From positions 262,236-268,784 of the forward strand of contig NZ_KL585414.1 in the NCBI RefSeq assembly GCF_000721935.1: a DNA stretch of 6,549 bases. Direction: 5' to 3'. The position numbers and the translations under genes are program-made. This DNA is from Streptomyces sp. NRRL WC-3549. Lineage in GTDB: Bacteria; Actinomycetota; Actinomycetes; Streptomycetales; Streptomycetaceae. Below are positions 1-6,549 of the stretch, in pieces (the stretch's first letter is position 1; every line of letters starts with the position of its first letter). Below the pieces are notes generated by a model. The model saw only the letters and a program-made list of their open reading frames with translations, did not search any database and was not told the origin of the DNA.

Positions 1-35
1 TCCTTCCACAGATCCCGCCCCGGGCCGCCCCTGTG

Positions 36-833
36 TCAGGCCGTGGCCACCAGGTCGGCGCCCAGCCGCTCCACCACGGTCCGCGGGAGCCTCAGCCCGT
101 TGCGGAGATATCCGTCGAGGCCGCCCCACCGCTCGTCCATGGCGTCGAGCGCGGCGTCCAGGTAGCGGGGGCGGACCTCGACGATGGCGGTCGCGATCCC
201 CGGGTCCCCGCCCGCCTCCAGGAAGCGGCGCACCTCGGGTCCCAAGGCCCGCCGGGCGACCCGGTTCACGGCGAGGAACTCCGCCCGTACGACCTCACGT
301 GGCGCCCCCGCCATCATCAGGAGCAGTGCCGTCGCCCATCCGGTGCGGTCCTTGCCGGTCGCGCAGTGGAAGAGCAGGGGCCTCGCCCGGGGGTCCGCCG
401 CCGTCTCCAGGAACGCCCGGTAGGCCGCCGACGCCCCTGGGGTGAGGACCATCCTGCGGTAGGTCTGCGCGAACAGTTCCTCCGCCTTGCCGCCGCCGAG
501 GGCGGCGGCTGCTCCGTCCGGGTCGCGGAGCAGCGACCTGAGGCGGCCCTGGAGCACCCCGGGGTTGTCACCGAGCACGTCGGCGACGAAGAGCCGGGCG
601 CCCCGGGGAAGCCGGTCGGGCGCCCAGTGGCGTTCGTCGGCGGTCCGCAGGTCCACGACGGTCCGGATCCCGAGCGCGGACACCGCGATGTCGTGCTCCG
701 CGTCGAATTCGCTCAGCTGGCCCGAGCGCAGGAGGATCCCCTGCCGCAGACGGCGGTCGCGCCCCAAGGCGATACCGCCCAGGTCGCGCAGGTTGACGAC
801 GGTGGAGGCCTGGACGGCCCGGGCGGTCTGCAC
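36..833 (-). CDS. Tyrosine/serine protein phosphatase, MptpB-like (Y_phosphatase3 family)
   Basis: This 265-residue protein probably removes phosphate from phosphotyrosine or phosphoserine residues, or from phosphoinositides, in the cytoplasm. The sequence shows the PTP signature HCATGKDRTG at about residues 156-165. Cys157 is the nucleophile and Arg163 the phosphate-binding residue in the CX5R loop, and the Lys-Asp pair inside the loop is typical of the mycobacterial PtpB (MptpB) class. The N-terminal part has the family's conserved NLRDLGG (14-20), RSGQL (36-40) and VVDLRT (59-64) segments. No signal peptide or membrane segment is visible, and the length is normal for the family. GTG at 833 is chosen because an AAAGAGG ribosome site lies 9 bases upstream and NLRDLGG follows shortly after; the reading frame stays open far upstream, but that part looks non-coding. 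It lies downstream of the DUF6325/SHOCT gene on the same strand, 98 bases away, probably as its own unit. Family assignment is firm; the physiological substrate cannot be told from sequence. Confidence 0.9.
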   Translation of the reverse strand: MQTARAVQASTVVNLRDLGGIALGRDRRLRQGILLRSGQLSEFDAEHDIAVSALGIRTVVDLRTADERHWAPDRLPRGARLFVADVLGDNPGVLQGRLRSLLRDPDGAAAALGGGKAEELFAQTYRRMVLTPGASAAYRAFLETAADPRARPLLFHCATGKDRTGWATALLLMMAGAPREVVRAEFLAVNRVARRALGPEVRRFLEAGGDPGIATAIVEVRPRYLDAALDAMDERWGGLDGYLRNGLRLPRTVVERLGADLVATA

Positions 834-842
834 GATGAACTG

Positions 843-852
843 CCTCTTTCCC
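843..852 (-). promoter_or_regulatory. Ribosome binding site of the phosphatase gene
   Basis: Read on the minus strand, GGGAAAGAGG lies 9 bases before the GTG at 833. It decides the start, because the reading frame has no stop for a long distance upstream and no better site is seen there. Confidence 0.6.
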
Positions 853-900
853 GACGGCCTGCACAGGTCAGGGACAACGTCGCATGAAGCACTGGAATCG

Positions 901-928
901 ACAAAAGAAGGCTTCGGGGAACGCCCCG
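901..928 (-). terminator. Possible weak intrinsic terminator after the DUF6325/SHOCT gene
   Basis: Just past the TGA at 932, the minus strand reads CGGGG-CGTT-CCCCG (915-928), a five-pair GC stem with a four-base loop. It is followed by a moderately T-rich stretch, AAGCCTTCTTTTGT (914-901). The stem is short and the T tract interrupted, so termination may be partial. The hairpin sits between two same-strand genes and suggests the phosphatase gene is not simply co-transcribed with its neighbour. Confidence 0.4.
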
Positions 929-931
929 CCG

Positions 932-1426
932 TCAGTCGGCGAGGACCCTGGTCTTCTCCGCCGCGAACTCGGTGTCGGTCAGCGCGCCCTGTTCCCGGAG
1001 CGCCGCGAGCCGTTCGAGCAGCGTGATGACGTCGTCCTCGCCGTCCACCGGCACGCGCTCGTGCGCCACGAGCTGTCCGCCCGCCGTCCGGACGGCCTCG
1101 GTCAGGGGCACGGACCACAGGTCCTCCCACACGATCAGCGCGGCGAAGCTGCCGGCCGGCACCGCGTCCAGGGCACGGAGCTTCGTGAGGTCGGGCCCGT
1201 GCTCCGCCCCCTCGCCGGGTGGCTCGAACGCCACGAGGCCCTCCGGGTCGAGCTCTCTCAGCTCCACGAGCTCGGTCGTGCCGTCCTGGGCCGTCCGGGC
1301 GAAGGTGAGGCCGAGGATCCGCACCGCCTGCGCGGAGAGCGCTTCGGTGAGGACGGGCGCGATCGTGTCGGCGAACCGGCTGCCCGGAAAGGTCACGACG
1401 AGGTATTCCACGGGTCCCATGGGCAC
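932..1426 (-). CDS. DUF6325-like protein with C-terminal SHOCT domain
   Basis: A 164-residue protein of unknown function. The N-terminal part (about residues 3-125), starting MGPVEYLVVTFPGSRF, resembles the actinobacterial DUF6325 family (assignment from memory). These small alpha/beta proteins predict how a secreted or stress-related role might look but have no known reaction. Residues about 133-163 form a SHOCT domain (ITLLERLAALREQGALTDTE, then F and a conserved Lys), a short two-helix module that usually sits at protein ends and is thought to mediate oligomerisation. No signal peptide or membrane segment is seen. GTG at 1426 is chosen because GAGAGGA lies 6 bases upstream; ATG at 1420 (12 bases from the same site) would remove only two residues. 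It is divergent to the Rho paralogue across a 431-base gap and upstream of the phosphatase. It is clearly coding, but no function can be proposed. Confidence 0.82.
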   Translation of the reverse strand: MPMGPVEYLVVTFPGSRFADTIAPVLTEALSAQAVRILGLTFARTAQDGTTELVELRELDPEGLVAFEPPGEGAEHGPDLTKLRALDAVPAGSFAALIVWEDLWSVPLTEAVRTAGGQLVAHERVPVDGEDDVITLLERLAALREQGALTDTEFAAEKTRVLAD

Positions 1427-1700
1427 GACGCGTCCTCTCAGCTGCGGTGCTGGATCGCCAGCAGCTTAACTTCGGGCATGGGGTGACGCATGGTGAGAAT
1501 GCGGACGCGTGGAGGGCGGACTCCGCCTCCGGCCGCCTGCCGCCCCAGGCGTCGGGCGGCTCATGTCCGAAGGCCCGGGTGACGGAGCCCCGCCGGAGAC
1601 TTCGACGGGGCGCGAGGCGGTGCCCCTTCCCGGATCCGGTGGCGCGTGGTACCTTCCAGGCAGCGGCATGTGTGTACGCCCCTTCATCGGGCGCCGATGC

Positions 1701-1770
1701 CGGTTCTTCTCTCCCGCTGTCGCCCCGTCGTACGACGTCCGGCGATCCAGCTCCTCCTCTCTCCGGCCCG
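1701..1770 (+). promoter_or_regulatory. C-rich, G-poor leader of the rho paralogue (candidate rut site)
   Basis: Counted by eye, this 70-base segment of the presumed transcript has 33 C and 16 G, including CTCCTCCTCTCTCC at 1751-1764 with no G. Rho loading (rut) sites are known to be C-rich, G-poor and weakly structured, and E. coli rho is known to be autoregulated by Rho-dependent termination in its leader. Whether this segment is a real rut site is inferred from composition and position only. Confidence 0.35.
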
Positions 1771-1844
1771 GGCTCGTCCGCCCGTCGCACGGGGCGTGAT
1801 CGTGCCGCCCCGCCTCCGCCGGACCTCTCGTTCGCCATGTCCGC

Positions 1845-1851
1845 GAAAGGA
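1845..1851 (+). promoter_or_regulatory. Ribosome binding site of the rho paralogue
   Basis: GAAAGGA followed by six bases and GTG at 1858. It favours this start over the in-frame ATG at 1837, which has no good ribosome site and would add seven residues. Confidence 0.7.
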
Positions 1852-1857
1852 CCCGCC

Positions 1858-2997
1858 GTGACCACCACACTCGAACGCCCCGTCGCCCAGCAGAGCCGCC
1901 CCGTCCGCACCACGGGTGTCCTCGACACCGCCGGCGGCGGTGACGGCGTCCTGCGCACCGCCGGAGGCCATCCCGCCCCCGGCGACGTCCAGGTGCCCTC
2001 GTCTCTCGTCCGCCGGCACGGACTGCGCAGGGGCGATCTCGTCGAGGGCACCTGCGACCGTCCGCGCTCCCTGTCCCGTGTCGACTCCGTCAACGGCCTC
2101 GCCGCGCACGCACTGCGGACCAGGCCGCATTTCCGTGACCTGACGCCGCTGCACCCCCATGAGCGGCTGCGCCTGGAGACGCCCGGCGGAGCGCCCGCCA
2201 CCCGCGTCGTCGACCTGGTGGCACCCGTCGGGAAGGGGCAGCGCGGTCTGATCGTCGCCCCGCCGAGGACCGGCAAGACGGTGCTCCTCCAGCAGCTCGC
2301 CGCAGCCGTCGCCACCAACCACCCCGAGGCCCGTCTGATGGTGGTCCTCCTGGACGAACGCCCCGAGGAGGTCACGGACATGCGCCGCTGTGTGCGGGGC
2401 GAGGTCTACTCCTCCACCTTCGACCGGCCCGCCCGGGAGCACATCGCCCTCGCGGACCTGGCGGTGGAACGGGCGAAGCGGCTCGTCGAGCAGGGCGATG
2501 ACGTGGTCATCCTCCTCGACTCGCTGACCCGTCTGTGCCGGGCCCACAACAACGCCGCCGGATCCGGTGGCCGCACCCTGAGCGGCGGTGTGGACGCGTC
2601 TGCCCTCCTCGGCCCGAAGAAGATCTTCGGTGCCGCCCGCGCGGCCGAGGAGGGCGGGTCGCTGACCATCCTGGCGACCGCGCTGGTGGAGACCGGCTCG
2701 CGCGCCGACGACTACTTCTTCGAGGAGCTCAAGAGCACCGGCAACATGGAACTCCGCCTCGACCGCGCGCTGGCCGACAGGCGGGTCTTCCCCGCCGTGG
2801 ACGTCACCGCCTCCGGCACACGCCGGGAGGAACTCCTGTTGTCGGCGGGCGAACTGACGGGCGTACGGGCGCTGCGTCGCGCCCTGCGCCACCGCGACGG
2901 CCGCACCGGCCCGGAGGCGCTGGTGGAGTCGATCCGCCGGACACCGGACAACGCCACCTTTCTGCGGCAGCTCCGGCAGACCGTGCCCGGTGCCTGA
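1858..2997 (+). CDS. Short transcription termination factor Rho paralogue
   Basis: A 379-residue RecA-type hexameric RNA helicase/translocase of the Rho family, expected to use ATP to move along nascent RNA and end transcription. Seen in sequence: Walker A APPRTGKT (134-141), catalytic Glu167 in LLDERPEE, Walker B ILLDS (218-222), Q-loop about 235-246, SGGVDASALLGPKKIFGAAR (242-261), R-loop TGSR (279-282), STGNMEL (293-299) and arginine finger Arg322 in SGTRREEL. It has a remnant of the OB-fold RNA-binding domain (about 17-85), but no N-terminal Rho_N helical domain and no long insertion like that of the usual actinobacterial Rho (E. coli Rho is about 419 residues; streptomycete housekeeping Rho is much longer). 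The OB-fold lacks the aromatic residues of the RNP1 and RNP2 motifs, and Ser293 stands at the place of E. coli Gly337. It is therefore almost surely a second Rho rather than the housekeeping one. It is flanked by unrelated genes, convergent with pgm, and has its own leader. Family certain; cellular role unknown. Confidence 0.93.
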   Translation: MTTTLERPVAQQSRPVRTTGVLDTAGGGDGVLRTAGGHPAPGDVQVPSSLVRRHGLRRGDLVEGTCDRPRSLSRVDSVNGLAAHALRTRPHFRDLTPLHPHERLRLETPGGAPATRVVDLVAPVGKGQRGLIVAPPRTGKTVLLQQLAAAVATNHPEARLMVVLLDERPEEVTDMRRCVRGEVYSSTFDRPAREHIALADLAVERAKRLVEQGDDVVILLDSLTRLCRAHNNAAGSGGRTLSGGVDASALLGPKKIFGAARAAEEGGSLTILATALVETGSRADDYFFEELKSTGNMELRLDRALADRRVFPAVDVTASGTRREELLLSAGELTGVRALRRALRHRDGRTGPEALVESIRRTPDNATFLRQLRQTVPGA

Positions 2998-3032
2998 CGG
3001 CGGCCCCGTCCCCTCTCCTCCGCCCGCGGCCC

Positions 3033-4679
<1,647 letters not shown>

Positions 4680-4747
4680 CGCTTCTCCTTGAGTGTTCGT
4701 CGGCCGGCCCGGCGCGCGGACCGCCACGGGGCGGAAGATCATCACGA

Positions 4748-4753
4748 GTTGTA
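4748..4753 (-). promoter_or_regulatory. Possible minus-10 element for pgm
   Basis: The minus strand reads TACAAC (followed by T) about 70 bases before the pgm ATG, a three- to four-base match to TATAAT. No convincing minus-35 box is seen 16-18 bases upstream, so the call rests on the minus-10 match and position alone. Confidence 0.25.
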
Positions 4754-4877
4754 CCCGATCCTGCCCGTCCGATCGCACCCGAGGGCCCCGGCCGGACCCT
4801 GGCAGTACACCCGAGCCACGGGGCGGACGCGAAGGCTTTCACGGTGAACGGCCGGTTCGCGAGGGCCTCGTGCGGCG

Positions 4878-4936
4878 GGAAGGCGGGAATTCGGAAGGCC
4901 CGTTGTGGAAAGGCCCCGGGTTCCGTCCCGGAAGGC
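4878..4936 (+). repeat. Short direct repeats GGAAGGC in the pgm-glycosyltransferase intergenic region
   Basis: GGAAGGC occurs at 4878-4884, 4893-4899 and 4930-4936, with a one-base-longer variant GGAAAGGC at 4907-4914. Spacings are 15, 14 and 23 bases. A further copy at 5336-5342 lies in the candidate ribosome-site region of the glycosyltransferase. Such repeats could be protein-binding sites, but in DNA this rich in G chance copies are not rare. Confidence 0.4.
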
Positions 4937-5278
4937 GATTGGCGCGCGCCTCGGCCAACTCCCGTGAAAGGAGTTCCGCTTCGCCCGGAGTGCGCGGACC
5001 GACCGCCGGGGATGTGCGCCGCATTACCGGAGGCCGGGGTCCGCCGGACGCGTGCGGCCTTTCATGATGCGCCATCGGATCGGCCGGAAGGTGTCACCGG
5101 AGGGGGACACGCCGCAGCAGGTCAGAAGCGGACACCGCCCGCAGTGGCGGACGTAATTAAATCGGTCCGGCGAGCGAGTCATGCGTGAATTCGATCGCAC
5201 TGTCTGCAAAAGTGCACCTCGTTTTCACCCACTTGATCTCCGCCGCCATATTTCCTGCCGCCGGTCTTCGTACCGGAC

Positions 5279-5308
5279 GGCTCTTCGGGGGCATGTGAGA
5301 AGAGAGCC
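5279..5308 (+). promoter_or_regulatory. Hairpin covering the candidate ribosome site of the glycosyltransferase
   Basis: GGCTCTTC (5279-5286) can pair with GAAGAG-AG-CC (5299-5308, two bases bulged), leaving a 12-base loop. The 3' arm is the purine-rich stretch that would serve as ribosome site for GTG at 5313, so the fold would hide it. The pairing is read directly; any control function is inferred. Confidence 0.3.
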
Positions 5309-5312
5309 GTGC

Positions 5313-6488
5313 GTGCTGCAGCGAAGTTGCACCGAGGAAGGCCGGCTGACGGTCCTTCACCTCGTCCAGCCCGTGGAGGGCGGAGTGGCGCGGGTCGTGA
5401 CGGATCTCGTCGCGGCTCAGGTCCGGGCGGGGCTGCGGCCCGTCGTGGCGTGCCCCCCCGGCGGTCCGCTGGCGGCCGGCGCGGCCGGGGCCGGGGCCCG
5501 GGTGCGGGAGTGGCCGGCGGAGCGGGCCCCCGGCCGCCGGCTGGGCCGGGAGGTCGCCTCGGCGCGCGGGCTGGTCCGGGCGTGCGCCCCCGATGTGGTC
5601 CACGCCCACAGCGCGAAGGCGGGCCTGGCCGGGCGGCTGGCGGTCCGGGGCCGCGTACCGACCGTGTTCCAGCCGCACGCCTGGTCGTTCGAGGCGCTCA
5701 CCGGGCCCGCCGCGGGACTGGCCACGGCGTGGGAGCGGTTCGGTGCGCGGTGGAGCGACCGCATCGTCTGCGTCAGCGAGTCGGAGCGCCGGGCCGGGGA
5801 GCGGGCGGGTGTCGACGCCCGCTGGTCGGTGATCCACAACGGCGTCGACCTCGGCCGGTTCCGCCCGGCCTCCCCGGAGGCCGCCCGGACGGCGCGGGCC
5901 GCTCTGCCGCTGCTCGCGGGCGTCCCGGCCGGGGCTCCGCTCGCCGTGTGCGTCGGGCGGCTGAGCCGGCAGAAGGGGCAGGACGTCCTGCTGCGGGCCT
6001 GGCGGCGGGTCCGGGTGCCGGGGGCGCGGCTCGTCCTGGTCGGCGACGGCCCGCGCGGCGGGGAGCTGCGGCGTACGGCCCCTGACGGGGTGCTGTTCGC
6101 CGGCGAGAGCGGGGACGTACGGCCGTGGATCCACGCGGCCGATGTGCTGGTGCTCCCGTCCCGGTGGGAGGGGATGGCCCTGGCCCCTCTCGAAGCCATG
6201 GCCTGCGGCCGGCCGGTGCTGCTGTCCGACGTCGACGGCGCCCGGGAGAGCCTGCCGCCGGGCCAGGCCCCCCACTGCCTCGTACCGCCCGAGGACCCCG
6301 CCGCGCTCGCGGGGGCGCTCACCGCCCTGCTGGGGGACCCCGCCCTGCTGGCCCGGCTGGGCTCGGCGGCGGGGGCGCACGCCCGGTCGGCCTTCGATGT
6401 GGCCACGACCTGCCGGGCGGTCCTGCGGCTCTATCAGGAACTTGTCGGCCAGTCCCGCCCCACCACGAGGGAGCGCACCGAGCGATGA
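5313..6488 (+). CDS. GT4-family glycosyltransferase, probably exopolysaccharide or cell-surface glycan synthesis
   Basis: A GT-B fold, retaining glycosyltransferase of 391 residues, expected to move a sugar from a nucleotide donor to a lipid-linked or glycan acceptor on the cytoplasmic side of the membrane. Seen: N-terminal domain starting VLHLVQPVEGGVARVVTDL (14-32) with the Gly-rich acceptor loop, DVVHAHSAKAGLAGRL (94-109), VCVSESER (152-159), VIHNGVDLGRF (173-183), the donor-phosphate motif VGRLSRQKGQD with Arg216 and Lys221, and the EX7E motif Glu286-GMALAPL-Glu294 followed by MACGRPVLLSDVDGARE. These are hallmarks of GT4 (Glycos_transf_1), in the style of EpsD/CapM-like proteins. No signal peptide or membrane helix is seen. 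The start is uncertain: GTG at 5313 has a GAAGAGAG-like site, while CTG at 5346 sits behind GAGGAAGG and would begin exactly at TVLHLVQP; ATG at 5181 looks too early. The stop overlaps the next start as ATGA, indicating an operon. Donor and acceptor sugars cannot be told. Confidence 0.88.
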   Translation: MLQRSCTEEGRLTVLHLVQPVEGGVARVVTDLVAAQVRAGLRPVVACPPGGPLAAGAAGAGARVREWPAERAPGRRLGREVASARGLVRACAPDVVHAHSAKAGLAGRLAVRGRVPTVFQPHAWSFEALTGPAAGLATAWERFGARWSDRIVCVSESERRAGERAGVDARWSVIHNGVDLGRFRPASPEAARTARAALPLLAGVPAGAPLAVCVGRLSRQKGQDVLLRAWRRVRVPGARLVLVGDGPRGGELRRTAPDGVLFAGESGDVRPWIHAADVLVLPSRWEGMALAPLEAMACGRPVLLSDVDGARESLPPGQAPHCLVPPEDPAALAGALTALLGDPALLARLGSAAGAHARSAFDVATTCRAVLRLYQELVGQSRPTTRERTER

Positions 6489-6549
6489 CGACGGAGAGTG
6501 CACCGATCCCCCGGGCGGCCCGGGCGACCGCCGTACGCGGTACGGCTTT
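6485..6549 (+). CDS. Start of next operon gene, truncated by the window edge
   Basis: ATG at 6485 overlaps the glycosyltransferase TGA (ATGA), a usual sign of translational coupling. A GAGGGAG stretch at 6467-6473 is a somewhat distant ribosome site. Twenty-one codons are visible (beginning MTTESAPIPRAARATAV) before the window ends. The visible part is a polar, Arg- and Ala-rich tail with no recognised motif. Such N-termini are common in streptomycete polyprenyl glycosylphosphotransferases and polysaccharide transport proteins, which would fit the context, but that is a guess. Confidence 0.6.
   Translation, partial: MTTESAPIPRAARATAVRGTA

Larger units (their letters stand above)
1427..1857. 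promoter_or_regulatory. Divergent regulatory region between the DUF6325/SHOCT gene and the rho paralogue
   Basis: This 431-base stretch has no recognisable protein gene and must carry promoters for both flanking genes. Near the DUF6325 side is a minus-strand 17-codon frame (1491-1438). Positions 1511-1530 can form an imperfect hairpin of about eight pairs (GGAGGGCGG / CCGCCTCC with one bulge). A weak plus-strand minus-10-like TGG-TACCTT is at 1647-1655, with TTCCCG 17 bases upstream at 1627; this match is too poor to call a promoter. From about 1700 to the rho start the plus strand is rich in C and pyrimidines and poor in G. Two short plus-strand frames lie in this leader (1668-1799 and 1697-1861). 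Assignment as a regulatory region is an inference from divergent layout and composition. Confidence 0.6.
4680..5312. promoter_or_regulatory. Divergent intergenic region between pgm and the glycosyltransferase operon
   Basis: A 633-base region with no convincing gene; frames open in it are rich in Arg, Pro and Gly and match nothing I know. It holds an inverted repeat GAAC-GGCCG-GTTC (4846-4858), direct repeats of GGAAGGC (4878, 4893, 4930, plus GGAAAGGC at 4907), a hairpin CCGGG/CCCGG (4916-4931), a hairpin CCGCC/GGCGG (5135-5150) followed by an AT patch GTAATTAAAT (5153-5162), dyads TGCG-N10-CGCA (5182-5199) and TGCA-N4-TGCA (5205-5216), and a hairpin CCGGT/ACCGG (5261-5276). The stretch 5150-5255 is clearly less GC-rich than its surroundings, as expected of a promoter/operator area. 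No element could be assigned to a named regulator. Confidence 0.5.

Noticed and set aside
1511..1530. Imperfect hairpin GGAGGGCGG/CCGCCTCC as a terminator or riboswitch stem
   Set aside because: No T tract follows on either strand and no riboswitch core is recognised; stems like this are common by chance in such GC-rich DNA.
1627..1655. TTCCCG-N17-TGG-TACCTT as a promoter for the rho paralogue
   Set aside because: Spacing is right, but the minus-35 matches the consensus at only two positions and the minus-10 at three, so it is not listed as a promoter.
36..2381. A 781-codon minus-strand frame running from the phosphatase through the divergent region into the rho paralogue
   Set aside because: Only the 36-833 part has family motifs. 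The rest is antisense to the DUF6325 frame shift and rho, rich in Arg/Pro/Ser, and is a product of high GC content removing stops.
2998..3032. A terminator between the convergent rho and pgm genes
   Set aside because: The 35-base gap is C-rich but shows no stable inverted repeat followed by a T tract on either strand.
4839..5188. Possible small genes in the pgm-glycosyltransferase intergenic region (plus strand ending 5188; minus strand 5075-4839)
   Set aside because: No good ribosome site with a start codon, an in-frame TTA codon in the plus-strand frame, Arg/Pro/Gly-rich products, and no family resemblance.
5157..6503. A 448-codon minus-strand frame antisense to the glycosyltransferase
   Set aside because: Pro/Arg/Gly-rich with no motif, while the plus strand encodes all GT4 motifs.

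Overview
The window is very G+C-rich and looks like streptomycete chromosomal DNA, from Streptomyces or a close actinomycete relative. Third codon positions are almost all G or C, two genes begin with GTG, Shine-Dalgarno sites are of the GAAAGGA/GAGAGGA/AAGGAG kind, and the gene types are typical of that group. There is no rRNA, tRNA, CRISPR array, transposase or attachment site.

Layout. (1) On the minus strand, 36-833 encodes a tyrosine/serine phosphatase with an MptpB-type P-loop, and 932-1426 a DUF6325-like protein ending in a SHOCT domain. A small hairpin in the 98-base gap between them suggests separate transcripts. (2) A 431-base divergent regulatory region (1427-1857) contains a C-rich, G-poor leader. 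(3) On the plus strand, 1858-2997 encodes a short, 379-residue paralogue of transcription termination factor Rho. (4) Convergent to it, ending 35 bases away, is a complete alpha-D-glucose phosphoglucomutase (4679-3033, minus strand). (5) A 633-base divergent intergenic region (4680-5312) holds direct repeats, dyads and an AT-rich patch. (6) On the plus strand, 5313-6488 encodes a GT4-type glycosyltransferase that overlaps by ATGA with the next gene, which is cut by the window edge (6485-6549). This looks like the start of a cell-surface or exopolysaccharide operon.

How the genes may work together. Phosphoglucomutase interconverts glucose 6-phosphate and glucose 1-phosphate, the precursor of UDP- and dTDP-sugars, so its position divergent to a glycosyltransferase operon fits supply of activated sugars. 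The phosphatase, the DUF6325/SHOCT protein and the Rho paralogue show no evident pathway link to these genes.

The most unusual item is the Rho paralogue. Its ATPase core is nearly canonical: Walker A and B, catalytic Glu, arginine finger and R-loop are all present. It lacks the N-terminal helical Rho_N domain and the long actinobacterial N-terminal insertion. The aromatic residues that form the primary RNA-binding site in E. coli Rho are replaced, and it carries Ser where E. coli Rho has the bicyclomycin-contacting Gly337. It also sits behind a C-rich leader that could itself be a Rho target. It is a good candidate for a specialised, possibly drug-tolerant or regulatory Rho.
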